From Tetrapisispora phaffii CBS 4417 (taxonomy: Eukaryota > Ascomycota > Saccharomycetes > Saccharomycetales > Saccharomycetaceae), in assembly GCF_000236905.1 (NCBI RefSeq), contig NC_016520.1:434001-498000 (forward strand): 64,000 nt of DNA, read 5' to 3'. A program made the position numbers and the translations under genes. The notes beneath the pieces are model-generated. The model worked only from the letters and a program-made list of their open reading frames with translations, ran no database searches and was not told the DNA's origin. Positions within the stretch are counted from its first letter, which is position 1, and each line of letters opens with the position of its first letter. Below, one piece after another: positions 17,976-29,120 of the stretch.

Positions 17976-18901
17976 TCACATGGTCAAATGTCAAATCTAG
18001 AAAGTATATATGAAAGAGTACTATAGAAGTTTTTAGCATGTCTACAACTTTACAGCTATATATACATTGTGTATCACAATAAATCTTCAAAGTTACGTAT
18101 TTGTTTCATTAATGAAAAATCATTGTGAACAATGCATTATCGATTGTTATGTTACTGGTTCTTTGAGACTAAATATAGTGTGCACACTATTACAAGGAAT
18201 GAATGAATAGTATTCTACTTTATTCTATTTTATTCTATGTCAAGACTAATAATGTTGACATCTTATCTTATAAAACCTTTACACTGATATTGTATGAAAG
18301 AAAGTGAAATTTCCTAATTCATCGCGTGCACCGCTTTAGGAGATTACAATCTCCATTTTGGGAACCCGAAGATAATATACCGTTTTTATAACAATTTTGA
18401 CTCATAATTTTGCTGTTGATTGAATCAGTCATTTTTAACAAATTTCAATATTAATGCCTGTATATATAATATAATAAGGTTTTAAAAAATAAAAGAATCA
18501 GAAACAGTTAAGAGTGTTTTCAACAACCCAAATTCTAATGATTTAGTTAAGAAATTGATAATTGATATACTCTTACAGGAACGAAGTAGTTTCTTGTTTG
18601 TTAGTCAGTAGCATCTTGACTTTAATGATTCATTTCTTGAATTTATTCAATTTATCATAGAACGTTCTAGATTGGTAATTTTATCAAGACAGGTATAAAT
18701 AAGGATATATATTCCATGTTTCTTTTCTTGATTGGTTTTAACTTATCATGTTCTTCATCTTATTAGTATTCTCTCTGTTATTTAGATTATATATATCTTA
18801 TGATATATAAAAGTAATAACCAACAAGTATAACAATTGCTATAATTATTATAGTGAACTGAAAACTGAATAAATATACAGAAAAAAAATTATCATATTGA
18901 A
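17976..18901. other. Intergenic region DED81-ARG4 (ARG4 promoter)
   Basis: About 0.9 kb of AT-rich DNA between tandem genes with no gene recognised. It contains three imperfect 10-bp repeats of TATTCTAYTT at 18211-18239 and a Gcn4-type site listed separately. Confidence 0.55.
18398..18405 (+). promoter_or_regulatory. Gcn4-type site upstream of ARG4
   Basis: TGACTCAT, a full match to the Gcn4 core, about 500 bp upstream of the ARG4 ATG. ARG4 is a well-known Gcn4 target. Confidence 0.45.
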
Positions 18902-20293
18902 ATGTCAGAGAACACTCAAAAGCTATGGGGTGGTAGATTCACTGGAGAAACTGACCCTTTGATGCATCTATACAATGCTTCTTTACCTTATGATTATAAG
19001 TTATATAAAGCTGATTTAGAAGGTACTAAGGTCTATACAGAAGGTTTAGCTCAATTGGGTTTGATTACTAAAGAAGAATTGGTTAAAATCCATGAAGGTT
19101 TGCTACAGGTTGAGAAAGAGTGGGATAATAATTCTTTTATTAAGATGCCAAATGATGAAGATATTCATACTGCAAATGAAAGAAGATTAGGTGAAATCAT
19201 CGGTACGAAAATTTCCGGTAAAGTTCACACAGGCAGGTCAAGAAATGATCAATGTGTGACTGATTTAAGAATATATTGTAGAGAATATTTATCAGATAAA
19301 TTGCTAAAAAATTTAGAAACTTTGATTAACGTTCTGATCAATAGAGCAGAGGAAGAAATTGAGTTCATAATGCCAGGTTATACACATCTACAAAGAGCTC
19401 AACCAATTAGATGGTCTCATTGGCTAAGTTCATATGCTACATATTTCTTAGAAGACTACAAAAGATTAGTGCAATTGAAAGAACGATTGAATAAGTCTCC
19501 ATTAGGGGCAGGTGCATTGGCAGGACATCCTTATGGTATTGATAGAGAATATTTAGCTGAAAAGTTAGGATTCGACAGCGTGATTGGAAATTCTCTTGTT
19601 GCTGTCTCAGATAGAGATTTTGTGGTGGAGATTTTGTTTTGGAGTACTTTATTCATGAATCATATCTCTAGATTTGCGGAAGATCTTATCATTTATTCTA
19701 CAGCTGAATTTGGTTTCATTAAACTAAGTGATGCATATTCTACTGGTTCTTCTTTAATGCCACAGAAGAAAAATGCAGATTCTTTGGAACTATTAAGAGG
19801 TAAGTCAGGCAGAGTATTTGGTAACTTAAGTGGGTTATTAATGAGTCTAAAGGGTATTCCATCAACATATAATAAAGATATGCAAGAAGACAAAGAACCA
19901 TTATTCGACTGTTTGACTACCGTAGAGCATTCGATTTTAATTGCAACTGGCGTGATTTCAACATTAACTGTACAAAGTGATAAAATGGCAGCTGCTCTAA
20001 CTATGGATATGTTAGCAACAGATTTAGCAGATTATTTGGTTAGAAAAGGTGTTCCTTTCAGAGAAACCCATCATATTTCAGGTGAATGTGTTGCTCTAGC
20101 AGAAAAGGAAGGTCTATCAGGTATTGATAAAATAACAATGGAGCAATACAAGCAAATTGATAACAGATTCGAGAAAGATGTATATGAAACTTTCAATTTT
20201 GAGCAGAGTGTAGAAAGAAGAGATGCTACCGGTGGCACTGCAAGATCGGCCATTATTAAACAATTAAATTCCATAAAACATGATTTAGTCTAA
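18902..20293 (+). CDS. ARG4: Argininosuccinate lyase
   Basis: 463 residues, the same length as in S. cerevisiae. The enzyme splits argininosuccinate into arginine and fumarate, the last step of arginine synthesis in the cytosol. It is a homotetramer of the fumarase/aspartase superfamily. Visible motifs: [14 protein letters not shown] at the N-terminus, HTGRSRNDQ near residue 107, TGRSRNDQC and [11 protein letters not shown] in the first two conserved regions, and the superfamily signature loop [12 protein letters not shown] at about 281-292, which carries the catalytic serine. It stands between DED81 and YSC83 exactly as in S. cerevisiae chromosome VIII. Confidence 0.97.
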   Translation: MSENTQKLWGGRFTGETDPLMHLYNASLPYDYKLYKADLEGTKVYTEGLAQLGLITKEELVKIHEGLLQVEKEWDNNSFIKMPNDEDIHTANERRLGEIIGTKISGKVHTGRSRNDQCVTDLRIYCREYLSDKLLKNLETLINVLINRAEEEIEFIMPGYTHLQRAQPIRWSHWLSSYATYFLEDYKRLVQLKERLNKSPLGAGALAGHPYGIDREYLAEKLGFDSVIGNSLVAVSDRDFVVEILFWSTLFMNHISRFAEDLIIYSTAEFGFIKLSDAYSTGSSLMPQKKNADSLELLRGKSGRVFGNLSGLLMSLKGIPSTYNKDMQEDKEPLFDCLTTVEHSILIATGVISTLTVQSDKMAAALTMDMLATDLADYLVRKGVPFRETHHISGECVALAEKEGLSGIDKITMEQYKQIDNRFEKDVYETFNFEQSVERRDATGGTARSAIIKQLNSIKHDLV

Positions 20294-20419
20294 TTTTTTA
20301 AATATTAGGATTTTATCTTTATAGGTTACTGTATATTAAAACATGCATTTTTAATAATTAGATATCCATCTTTTAATGATTAAATATTTAAAATTTATTA
20401 ACTTAAAGAGAAGGGCGAT

Positions 20420-21532
20420 TCATGTCTTGTTAAATAAAAAATTTGGCAATGAACTTACACTACTTAACCAACTATACCTTCCACAATAAAAAGTAGTGTT
20501 ATAATATCCGAATGTCTTGACCCAATTATATGTTCGTTGAACAAAATTTCCATTATGATGGGTTATTAATTTGTATATTGGCAAAAGCATCGCATCATTT
20601 ATATTTGAACCTTGCGTCTTAAGATATTTATAGTTGGAAGCCTGACCCCCAATCTTCAGAATCCCAATATTTACTGTATAAACCGTCAAATTACTCACAT
20701 TTTCTAGGTTTTTTTTAACGCCATTCATCAAACTTGAAATCAAAAGCTCTGTTGGGTTGGTCGATAGATTAAGGTTATATGACAATGATGGGTTGAAAAG
20801 GATGCATTGCTTAGATTTATTCTCAAAATATGGTACTATTTTCATCAAAGCATTATAGTGTATTAATACATTGCAATTGAATTCTTTCTCTAATTTGGAA
20901 GTTGGTTGAAATCCATCTGGATAGTAAGATAGGTTGGGCATAAACAAAATGGACACTAATTTTATTGGTTCTCCTTGTGGCCTATTGATGAAATCAATAA
21001 AATATGACAAGTCATTAGATGATGTAGGGTCAATGTGATGCATAAAGTCATCCTCTTCTTCTTTTTCTTTGTACTGTTTTGCATGTTTAGAGCACACGAA
21101 TACAATATATCTTCTTCTATACAAATCCATCACTTGACCTCTCACAATAGGATCTCTAACGTCACCAAAAACTAGAACACATTCTCTTTCTAATTGTGGT
21201 AAGTAATCAGGAACAGTTAATAGCTTTGCAGTTTTCCAAAATAAAACTATTGAAGTGGTTGAAATACCCAAATAAAGAGCAAGCTTAGGGATACTGGTGC
21301 TACTGATTGAAGTTCTAATAGTGTCAAAATTGAAATTATTCAAGAAAGGTATAGTCTTATCATCCAAATCAGAAACATTAACTAGAACTGGCGAATAATC
21401 TTTAGTAGCATGCTTCCAATCTAATTTGTTTAGTACTTCTGATTTTACAACATTCGCAATGTTTGCACCCTTATTCAACACTGAATAACCTGTGTCAAAT
21501 ACTTGATCTATTATATCCTTATCACTTGACAT
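20420..21532 (-). CDS. YSC83: Mitochondrial outer-membrane protein of the DUF1776 family
   Basis: 370 residues; S. cerevisiae Ysc83 has about 385. The order of neighbours (ARG4 before, YSC84 after, convergent with ARG4) matches YHR017W exactly, and the C-terminal half has the DUF1776 Rossmann-like pattern (ECVLVFGDVRDPIVRGQV near 135, YIVFVCSKHAKQY near 160). A single likely membrane segment lies at about 100-122 (LALYLGISTTSIVLFWKTA). The family is related to short-chain dehydrogenases, but no catalytic YxxxK is evident, and the function is unknown. In S. cerevisiae the protein localises to the mitochondrial outer membrane and is expressed in meiosis. Confidence 0.88.
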   Translation of the reverse strand: MSSDKDIIDQVFDTGYSVLNKGANIANVVKSEVLNKLDWKHATKDYSPVLVNVSDLDDKTIPFLNNFNFDTIRTSISSTSIPKLALYLGISTTSIVLFWKTAKLLTVPDYLPQLERECVLVFGDVRDPIVRGQVMDLYRRRYIVFVCSKHAKQYKEKEEEDDFMHHIDPTSSNDLSYFIDFINRPQGEPIKLVSILFMPNLSYYPDGFQPTSKLEKEFNCNVLIHYNALMKIVPYFENKSKQCILFNPSLSYNLNLSTNPTELLISSLMNGVKKNLENVSNLTVYTVNIGILKIGGQASNYKYLKTQGSNINDAMLLPIYKLITHHNGNFVQRTYNWVKTFGYYNTTFYCGRYSWLSSVSSLPNFLFNKT

Positions 21533-21887
21533 TGTTATCAGTCAATTTACTATAAATAATAGTTGATAGTATTGTTCTATTAAGAACTTGTTGTTTTATA
21601 AAATTTTAAGAAGTAGATAATCATTTTAGGTGATGGAAGTCATTTTTATAGTCAGCACCTTATTTTGCAATTCGCAAGGCATTGATTGACAAGAAGGCTT
21701 GAAATTTAGAAATTCGAAACCGATTCAATGACGATGACATAGAAAAATAAAAAAAGAAGAGAAGGAAAGACATTTTGCTTTTATATAAATCTTACAGATC
21801 AATCATTTATATATAAAATCAACAAACCTATTCTATAAACTTAATAATTGTAAGTGTGTTTAAAGGTTATTAATAGAATTATTAAAA
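21533..21887. other. Divergent promoter YSC83/YSC84
   Basis: 355 bp between divergent starts, AT-rich, with a TATA-like element (TTATATAAAT) near 21780. No gene. Confidence 0.5.
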
Positions 21888-23081
21888 ATGGGAATAAACA
21901 ATCCAATACCACTAAGTTTAACAAGTGAAGTTAAAAAGGCTTCTAAAATTCTTACAAATTTTATTAAGCCTAATCAGTTATTTGGGGCTGATCAAGTCAT
22001 CCCACCAGGTGTTTTAAAGAGAGCTAAAGGTTTGGCAGTTATTACTGTCTTCAAGGCAGGGTTTCTGTTTTCAGGTAGAGCAGGCTCTGGTATAATCGTA
22101 GCAAGATTAAGAGATGGAACATGGTCAGCACCTTCCGCCATTGCCATGGCAGGTGCTGGTGCCGGGGGTATGGTTGGATTTGAGTTAACGGATTTTGTTT
22201 TCATCTTGAATACAGAAGAAGCTGTAAGATCGTTTTCTGAGTTTGGTACGATAACTCTGGGTGGTAACGTTTCTGTATCTGCTGGACCATTAGGTAGAAG
22301 TGCTGAAGCTGCTGCTGCTGCGAGTGCTGGTGGTGTGGCAGCTGTTTTTACATACTCTAAAAGTAAAGGTTTATTTGCAGGTGTATCAGTTGAGGGATCT
22401 GTGATTGTTGAACGTCGAGAGGCGAATAGAAAATTTTATGGAAACAACTGTAAATCTAAAATGATTCTATCTGGACGTGTACGGGCGCCTAGCTCAGTTG
22501 ATCCTCTGTTCCGTGTTCTAGAATCTAGGGCTTTCAGTTACAATAATAGTTATAATTATAACGACAACTACGATAGCGATGGATATTATAATGATCTCCC
22601 AGATTCCAGATATAGTTCAGACGAAGATTACTACAAATCTAGTACAAGCCATTCCAGAAGAAATAGAGGTGACTCTTTCAGTGATTTAGATGATACCGAA
22701 GAATACAGAAGCTATGCGAATGATTATAATGGAAGAGAAAGAAACTTTAGAGGAAGAGATAGGGATTATTATGATAACTATTCGAATAATAATTCGGTTA
22801 GTAATCGTGGTGTTAATGATGTAGCAAATAGATTCTCTAATGTTAGACTCTCATCTTCAAGAAAAAACACTGATGATTCTTATGTTTCATCTCCTATACC
22901 GCAGGGCCCAAAAGCTATAGCATTGTTCAGATTCAAAGGTGAACAAGCAGGTGATTTGTCGTTTAATAAAGGAGATGTAGTCACTATTCTGAAGAAAACT
23001 GATACGCAAAATGACTGGTGGACTGGAAGAGTCAATAATCAAGAAGGTATCTTCCCTGCTAACTACGTTGAACTAGTGTAG
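21888..23081 (+). CDS. Actin-binding SYLF/SH3 protein (Ysc84/Lsb3 family)
   Basis: 397 residues. The N-terminal SYLF (Ysc84) domain spans about residues 1-210 and is highly conserved (FGADQVIPPGVLKRAKGL, GAGAGGMVGFELTDFVF, GGNVSVSAGPLGRSAEA). A Tyr/Asn/Asp/Ser-rich linker of about 130 residues follows. A C-terminal SH3 domain occupies about 340-397, with the ligand-surface motifs ALFRF, DWWTGR and GIFPANYVELV. The family binds and bundles actin at cortical patches and acts in endocytosis with Las17 and Sla1. The locus is the single counterpart of the duplicate pair YSC84 and LSB3, so no single symbol is given. As I recall, the S. cerevisiae genes carry a short intron near the start; none is seen here, the frame being open from the MGINNPIP start. 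Confidence 0.95.
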   Translation: MGINNPIPLSLTSEVKKASKILTNFIKPNQLFGADQVIPPGVLKRAKGLAVITVFKAGFLFSGRAGSGIIVARLRDGTWSAPSAIAMAGAGAGGMVGFELTDFVFILNTEEAVRSFSEFGTITLGGNVSVSAGPLGRSAEAAAAASAGGVAAVFTYSKSKGLFAGVSVEGSVIVERREANRKFYGNNCKSKMILSGRVRAPSSVDPLFRVLESRAFSYNNSYNYNDNYDSDGYYNDLPDSRYSSDEDYYKSSTSHSRRNRGDSFSDLDDTEEYRSYANDYNGRERNFRGRDRDYYDNYSNNNSVSNRGVNDVANRFSNVRLSSSRKNTDDSYVSSPIPQGPKAIALFRFKGEQAGDLSFNKGDVVTILKKTDTQNDWWTGRVNNQEGIFPANYVELV

Positions 23082-23286
23082 TTTAATATTATAATGAGTG
23101 GTTTCATTCATACATTTGATGACATGCCAATGTCCTAATTAATATAGTTTATAAAGTTTATTTGAGTATGGATACTTAAATAATGTAATTTTAATTTGTA
23201 CACTAAAATGAAAAGTAAATAAGCAACTATGTATTGTATAATATATGTAGAATGTGCTTCAATTTATATAATCTATATATTTAGAC

Positions 23287-25428
23287 TCACCTTCTAAATC
23301 CTAATGTATCTGCTGCTGCTTCAATTTGGTTCTGCAAAAAACTTTCATTATAGGTGTTCATGGAAATTGTCATTAGAAAATTCCAAAGTTTTGTAGCGTT
23401 TTTATTCCAGAACACTTCGAAAATATATTCTGAAATGCAGCTTATGTTTATATCACGGGTTGCTGTAGGATATTTTATAAAATCCAACCCTTTATTAACT
23501 TGTTTTTTCAGCATTTGTAACACTTCATTTTTATTTATATTCTGAAATGCTAAGTTTAAAGATCCGTCATTAAAAGTCCCAGAACTGATCGGGATATAAC
23601 TTTGATTAATTTTCCTCATCATTGAAAAATTTTGACTAGACAAGATAAATTTATTTTCCCTAGCAGCAATTATATTATTATAGGAAGTTTTGTCGTGGGA
23701 GGAACTAACATTCTTTAAAGAATGTTCAGTTTTGAAATTTGCATCTAACCCATTCTTATTGGGTAGTTTAGGTAAAACTGATTTTGACATGTCGTGCCAA
23801 GAAGTTTTAATCTGCGAACCTCCGATTAACCTGTCGTTTAAACAATTAAATAACTTTTTTGCATCATTTTTAGTTTTGCAAAGTACTGAAGCGTTTAATG
23901 AAGAGTCATTATTTTGTGAATTATTGAGTTTTATTGTCTCCTGTCTAATATTTTTTAGAAAACAAAATTGTTTTAGAAATTCAATTGTGCAAATTGAGCT
24001 TAAGTTACTCAAATAAACAATATTTTTTTTCTTATTCTTCTTGGAAGGTTTATGACCTATTTCTTGAAGTGGATCTAAGGCAGTTTTTGCAAAGGATACT
24101 TTTATCTTATTATCACCTATAACAGTATTATTAGTTTTTGAGATAACTTTTTTCAAATTGACTTTAGTGTCAAACTTTAATATATATATTTGATGAGTTT
24201 TTTTTTTGCCATGTTTAGAAGATAATAATTTTGTGACGCTATGTATTTTACCAAATTTTTTGAAAATGACAAGTAACTTTTCTTCATCAACACAATCAGA
24301 AAATATCTTTATCAAAATTTCTCGTTTATTTATTTCATTTACTTTAACAGTAGTAGCAATTTTCGTAAGTTTGTGTTGAGGAGTGACCTGCTTATCGTCA
24401 TTCGATGCATTATTAGCTGAATTCAGCTTTAAATTAATGCTTTGATTATTAATTAAACTAGTTTTTCCTCTTTCTTCTTTATCTAAATGAACATTGCATT
24501 TTATTTTGTTACCAAAAAATAAGGTTTTATCATTATAAATTTCAATAACTTTGTTTGCAATCGATTTATTTTCAAAGAAAATAAAACCAATATCTTTTTC
24601 AAAATTTAATTTACATGACAGAATCTTACCATAAATTTTAAAATAATCATAGAATATTCTTGTTGTAATACCTTTCTTTTTTAATGAGAGTCCTGCAAGG
24701 TAAATATTGGTACCAATCTGTTTCCTCATTGTCGAATTTCTTAATGATGGCATTATTCTAACTTCACGACCAAAAATGTTAGTGTAGTTGTATCTTTCAA
24801 GAAGAGAGTAAGCTTCTTCTCTGTTACTTAAGTTCAAATATCCGTATCCTAATGACTCCCCTGTTTTCGAATCAATACAAATTTTCGCTGAAACGAAAGA
24901 ATTATAAGAATTGAAAATGGAATTTAGCATGCCCTCTGTGACATCTTTACCTAAATCTCCAATATACAAAGCAATAGAAGACTTACCAACTAGTATTGAA
25001 TCAGAAAAATCCTTGCTGATGTTCCTTTGAGAGTAATCCCTTGTACTTAAGTTTATGGAGGCACTAGTGTCATGTTCTCCTGTATTGTGACCTTTTTTTA
25101 GATAGTAGTCAATATTATTCGATCGTTCTGTTGATAGATCAATTGAATAGTCATCTTTGTTAGGAGTTGACAACCTCACTAAGTTAGTGATTTGAGAAGT
25201 TGATAAATCGTCATCAATAGTATTTGGAGGAGGAGGTAGACTATCTTCTTTGAAACTGTTCAGAACATTACAACTTGAATCTAAAGATAAATCTTCTTTA
25301 TTTTTATTCTCATTTAATCTTTGAGTAACTTTTAATGTATCAATGGCATTATATTTCTTATCCAGCACAATTTTCTTTTTCTTGACATTTAATGACACAT
25401 TATCCAAAATCCCTAAGGTATTCGACAT
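23287..25428 (-). CDS. RNA-binding protein with four RRM domains (Pes4/Mip6 family)
   Basis: 713 residues. Four RRM domains can be followed at about 148-228 (ALYIGDL and LGYGYLNL as RNP2 and RNP1), 239-320 (IYLAGLS, IGFIFFEN), 367-450 (EILIKIFS) and 468-550 (NIVYLSNL). A polar N-terminal region of about 145 residues precedes them, with a Pro-rich PPPP patch. The last 100 residues (about 610-713) look helical, with weak similarity to a PABC-type tail. It is the counterpart of the S. cerevisiae pair PES4 (YFR023W) and MIP6 (YHR015W), by position next to YSC84/LSB3 and ROG3. Mip6 binds the mRNA exporter Mex67 and affects stress mRNAs; Pes4 acts with it on meiotic mRNAs. Basic, Lys/Asn-rich and evidently fast-evolving. 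Confidence 0.85.
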   Translation of the reverse strand: MSNTLGILDNVSLNVKKKKIVLDKKYNAIDTLKVTQRLNENKNKEDLSLDSSCNVLNSFKEDSLPPPPNTIDDDLSTSQITNLVRLSTPNKDDYSIDLSTERSNNIDYYLKKGHNTGEHDTSASINLSTRDYSQRNISKDFSDSILVGKSSIALYIGDLGKDVTEGMLNSIFNSYNSFVSAKICIDSKTGESLGYGYLNLSNREEAYSLLERYNYTNIFGREVRIMPSLRNSTMRKQIGTNIYLAGLSLKKKGITTRIFYDYFKIYGKILSCKLNFEKDIGFIFFENKSIANKVIEIYNDKTLFFGNKIKCNVHLDKEERGKTSLINNQSINLKLNSANNASNDDKQVTPQHKLTKIATTVKVNEINKREILIKIFSDCVDEEKLLVIFKKFGKIHSVTKLLSSKHGKKKTHQIYILKFDTKVNLKKVISKTNNTVIGDNKIKVSFAKTALDPLQEIGHKPSKKNKKKNIVYLSNLSSICTIEFLKQFCFLKNIRQETIKLNNSQNNDSSLNASVLCKTKNDAKKLFNCLNDRLIGGSQIKTSWHDMSKSVLPKLPNKNGLDANFKTEHSLKNVSSSHDKTSYNNIIAARENKFILSSQNFSMMRKINQSYIPISSGTFNDGSLNLAFQNINKNEVLQMLKKQVNKGLDFIKYPTATRDINISCISEYIFEVFWNKNATKLWNFLMTISMNTYNESFLQNQIEAAADTLGFRR

Positions 25429-25662
25429 GATTCAATATTTTAACTTTGAACTTTACGTAACTAACTATTAATGTTTTGATGAACAAGAAGAGCAAGAATA
25501 AAAATAACTTTACTGTATAATGCAGATATATATTAGTGAGATACTAGGAGCTTAAATATTAATATAATTGATATTGTTTATGTCTTGTAAACTTGACGTC
25601 GTGTTTTCTTCTTTAATGACACAAAATGTCACTAAAAAAATTAAAACAAAACAAAAAAAGGA

Positions 25663-25734
25663 AGGTCCTACCCGGATTCGAACCGGGGTTGGTCGGATCA
25701 AAACCGACAGTGATAACCACTACACTATAGGACC
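25663..25734 (-). tRNA. tRNA-Gln(UUG)
   Basis: The minus strand reads GGTCCTATAGTGTAGTGG, the anticodon loop is TTTTGAT (anticodon TTG), and the T arm is CCGGTTCGAATCCGG; 72 nt with no intron. The anticodon stem GTCGG/CCGAC is fully paired. A run of Ts follows on the minus strand as terminator (25652-25660). No LTR is visible beside this gene. Confidence 0.96.
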
Positions 25735-25815
25735 CTAAAATTTGGAAGAAAATAGTATATTCATGTTGATATCACCGGAGATTTTGAATAAGAAACTATC
25801 CGAACCATAATACCG

Positions 25816-25823
25816 CACGTGAC
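25816..25823 (-). promoter_or_regulatory. Cbf1/E-box-type element CACGTGAC
   Basis: CACGTGAC matches the Cbf1 site RTCACGTG read on the other strand. It lies 82 bp upstream of the tRNA-Gln gene and about 390 bp from the PES4/MIP6 start. I looked for a centromere CDEIII partner nearby and saw none. Confidence 0.3.
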
Positions 25824-25966
25824 AAAATTTTAATGTTTATAGCACCTGCGTAAAAAAAGAGGCAGACTAAAATATTTCTACACAACATGTTAAAAATACA
25901 TTATAATACTTCTACGCAAGTATATCGATGTACCAACGGAGAAAAAAACGTTAGGTTCAATATTGA

Positions 25967-26942
25967 TTAGTAAAACATTTGCCTACATTTTTCATGCTAC
26001 CGATAACGATCTGATGCACTGGTATCCGAAAGTCCGTATTCAAGGTAATCTCAGTAACTTTTTGTAACTTTTCTGAATGGGACAAGCTTAAAATCTATAG
26101 ACCATTAACCTTAGAAGAAAGCTTGTACAGGCATACTTAACTACCAATGATGATTAATTAATGGGTCTATACCCACGTAAATTCTTGAATCGGCATTAAC
26201 AATGCGGTCCTACAATAAAATTATGGGGTAAATTGAAAAATATATGGGTTTATGTTACTTGTGAGGAAGACAGTACGCAGTTCTAAAGCAGATTAGTAAT
26301 AAATATGAATTCTTAAACTGATGTAGAGTGTGGTGTCCTGGTGTTTTATATTTTTCCGAGCTCTAGAATTTTCCGGATCAGCATTTGTAATCATTGGTAG
26401 GTACGGCAAGGGAGTACTATTGCTGTCCATTAGTGTTCGTACGCTGATATACTGGCCTAACAACAACTACTACGAATTTTTGGAAGAAAAAAAAAAGCTC
26501 AAGCATTTCTCACGAAGAAATACCCGTATGTGTTGAGTTTATTTATTTTTGGATTTTAAAAAACAATTTCGAAACCGGATAATTGGATACGAACTGGTAA
26601 AAAGAACCCATTAATAATACAGAGAAAAATAGGTAGGGAAACGTATTATATTCGGAAAAAAAAGGAATCAGAAAGAACGTAACGTGGGGAGAGCAAGTAT
26701 TGTTGTTTGGTTGTTTTATTGTATTATTATGGCAGATTTGGAAAACGGGTCTTTCCTGCTGAGAAAATGCCGTAAAGAACGTCCAGCACTTTTCTTTTTA
26801 TCCTCAGATTTCGCGGAACCCAACTTTTGTGCGGGTGATGTCTGCGGCTGTCAATGTACACTTCCGCAGTCCGCAGATTCAAGATCTATAACATGTATCA
26901 GCGGAAAAATAGGAATTCGTTTTTACTTGATCGAATTACTAA
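25967..26942 (+). promoter_or_regulatory. Three Yap1-type response elements upstream of the OYE gene
   Basis: TTAGTAA at 25967-25973 and 26293-26299 and TTACTAA at 26936-26942. All are full matches to TTASTAA, the last being 381 bp before the ATG. OYE genes are Yap1-dependent and respond to oxidants and electrophiles in S. cerevisiae. Confidence 0.4.
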
Positions 26943-27314
26943 TACACTATAATTTTGCATATCTCTGTTATGCAGTTTCGAAAAAATGTTACTGAGTTTC
27001 TATGTATTTTCAGATTCACTGTATATTTTACGATACGGTGAGCACAATTAAAGGGTTGCATCAGTACTATCTTGAATGATTATGTTTTTCATCCATTGAA
27101 GAAAAAAGAAAAGAGAAACAGAAAAAAATAATAAATTGTAATAACATCATTCCAAATTTCAAAAGATATAAAAGAGATGGAATATCAATCAATTATAATT
27201 ATTGTTCAATCTTAATGTTCTAATTAATTTTTATTATACTCTATTCTTTGTTAATATATAAGAAACCAGTAAGAATATTGTATTCTAATAACGAAGCAAC
27301 ATTTACAAAACTAA

Positions 27315-28526
<1,212 letters not shown>

Positions 28527-29120
28527 ACAATTTTATGTCCCTAATGCACTGATCACGATATTTTTTACTTTTTGTAGATGTTTGTATACATAGAATAACG
28601 TAAACTATATAAACAGTAAACACACTTTATTATTTTATTCATTTTCTCTTCAATTGACTCTAAAATACAAAATCTGGGAGATCCTTCTGATGAATAATAT
28701 GTGTAAGTTTTTCATTTTTTAATGTTAACTTTTGGTATCAGCAGTATCCAGGTCAGCTAGCGTCAACCAAAACAACTAAATATTAAATTGCCAGAAGATA
28801 ACTTTCAAGCAGAAAAAGAATAGCCAATACTGTCTCACGGTGGCTGCAATTGATAAGATCACGGAAAGTGACTCCTATCAGGATGACTAATTTTTAAAAT
28901 AACGCGATAGTCAACTGGTAAAAAAGGCTATCTGCAATCATGCTTAGATAAGGATTAGATAAACTTGATTGGACTTACCAAATATTAACTAATTGATATA
29001 TAGTTATATATATATATATATATAACTTAATATTTAATTAAATTGTAAAATGAACTTGGAGACCTATAATATTTCTCTTCCACTCTAAGTGAGAGTCAGC
29101 TTACAGAAATTAATAGCGAC
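28527..29120. other. Intergenic region OYE-DAO with GATA-type sites
   Basis: 594 bp, AT-rich, with an alternating TA run at 29004-29025 and two GATAAG elements listed separately. No gene. Confidence 0.55.
28852..28952 (+). promoter_or_regulatory. Two GATAAG elements before the D-amino-acid oxidase gene
   Basis: GATAAG at 28852-28857 and 28947-28952, with a further GATAA at 28957-28961, between 160 and 270 bp upstream of the ATG. Paired GATAAG is the pattern used by Gln3/Gat1 in nitrogen catabolite repression, which would suit an enzyme that releases ammonium. Confidence 0.4.

Noticed and set aside
25740..25900. Possible centromere from CACGTGAC
   Set aside because: No AT-rich CDEII of proper length with a CDEIII partner.
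26684..26995. 103-codon open frame before the OYE gene
   Set aside because: It begins with GTG, has no motif and lies in a promoter region.
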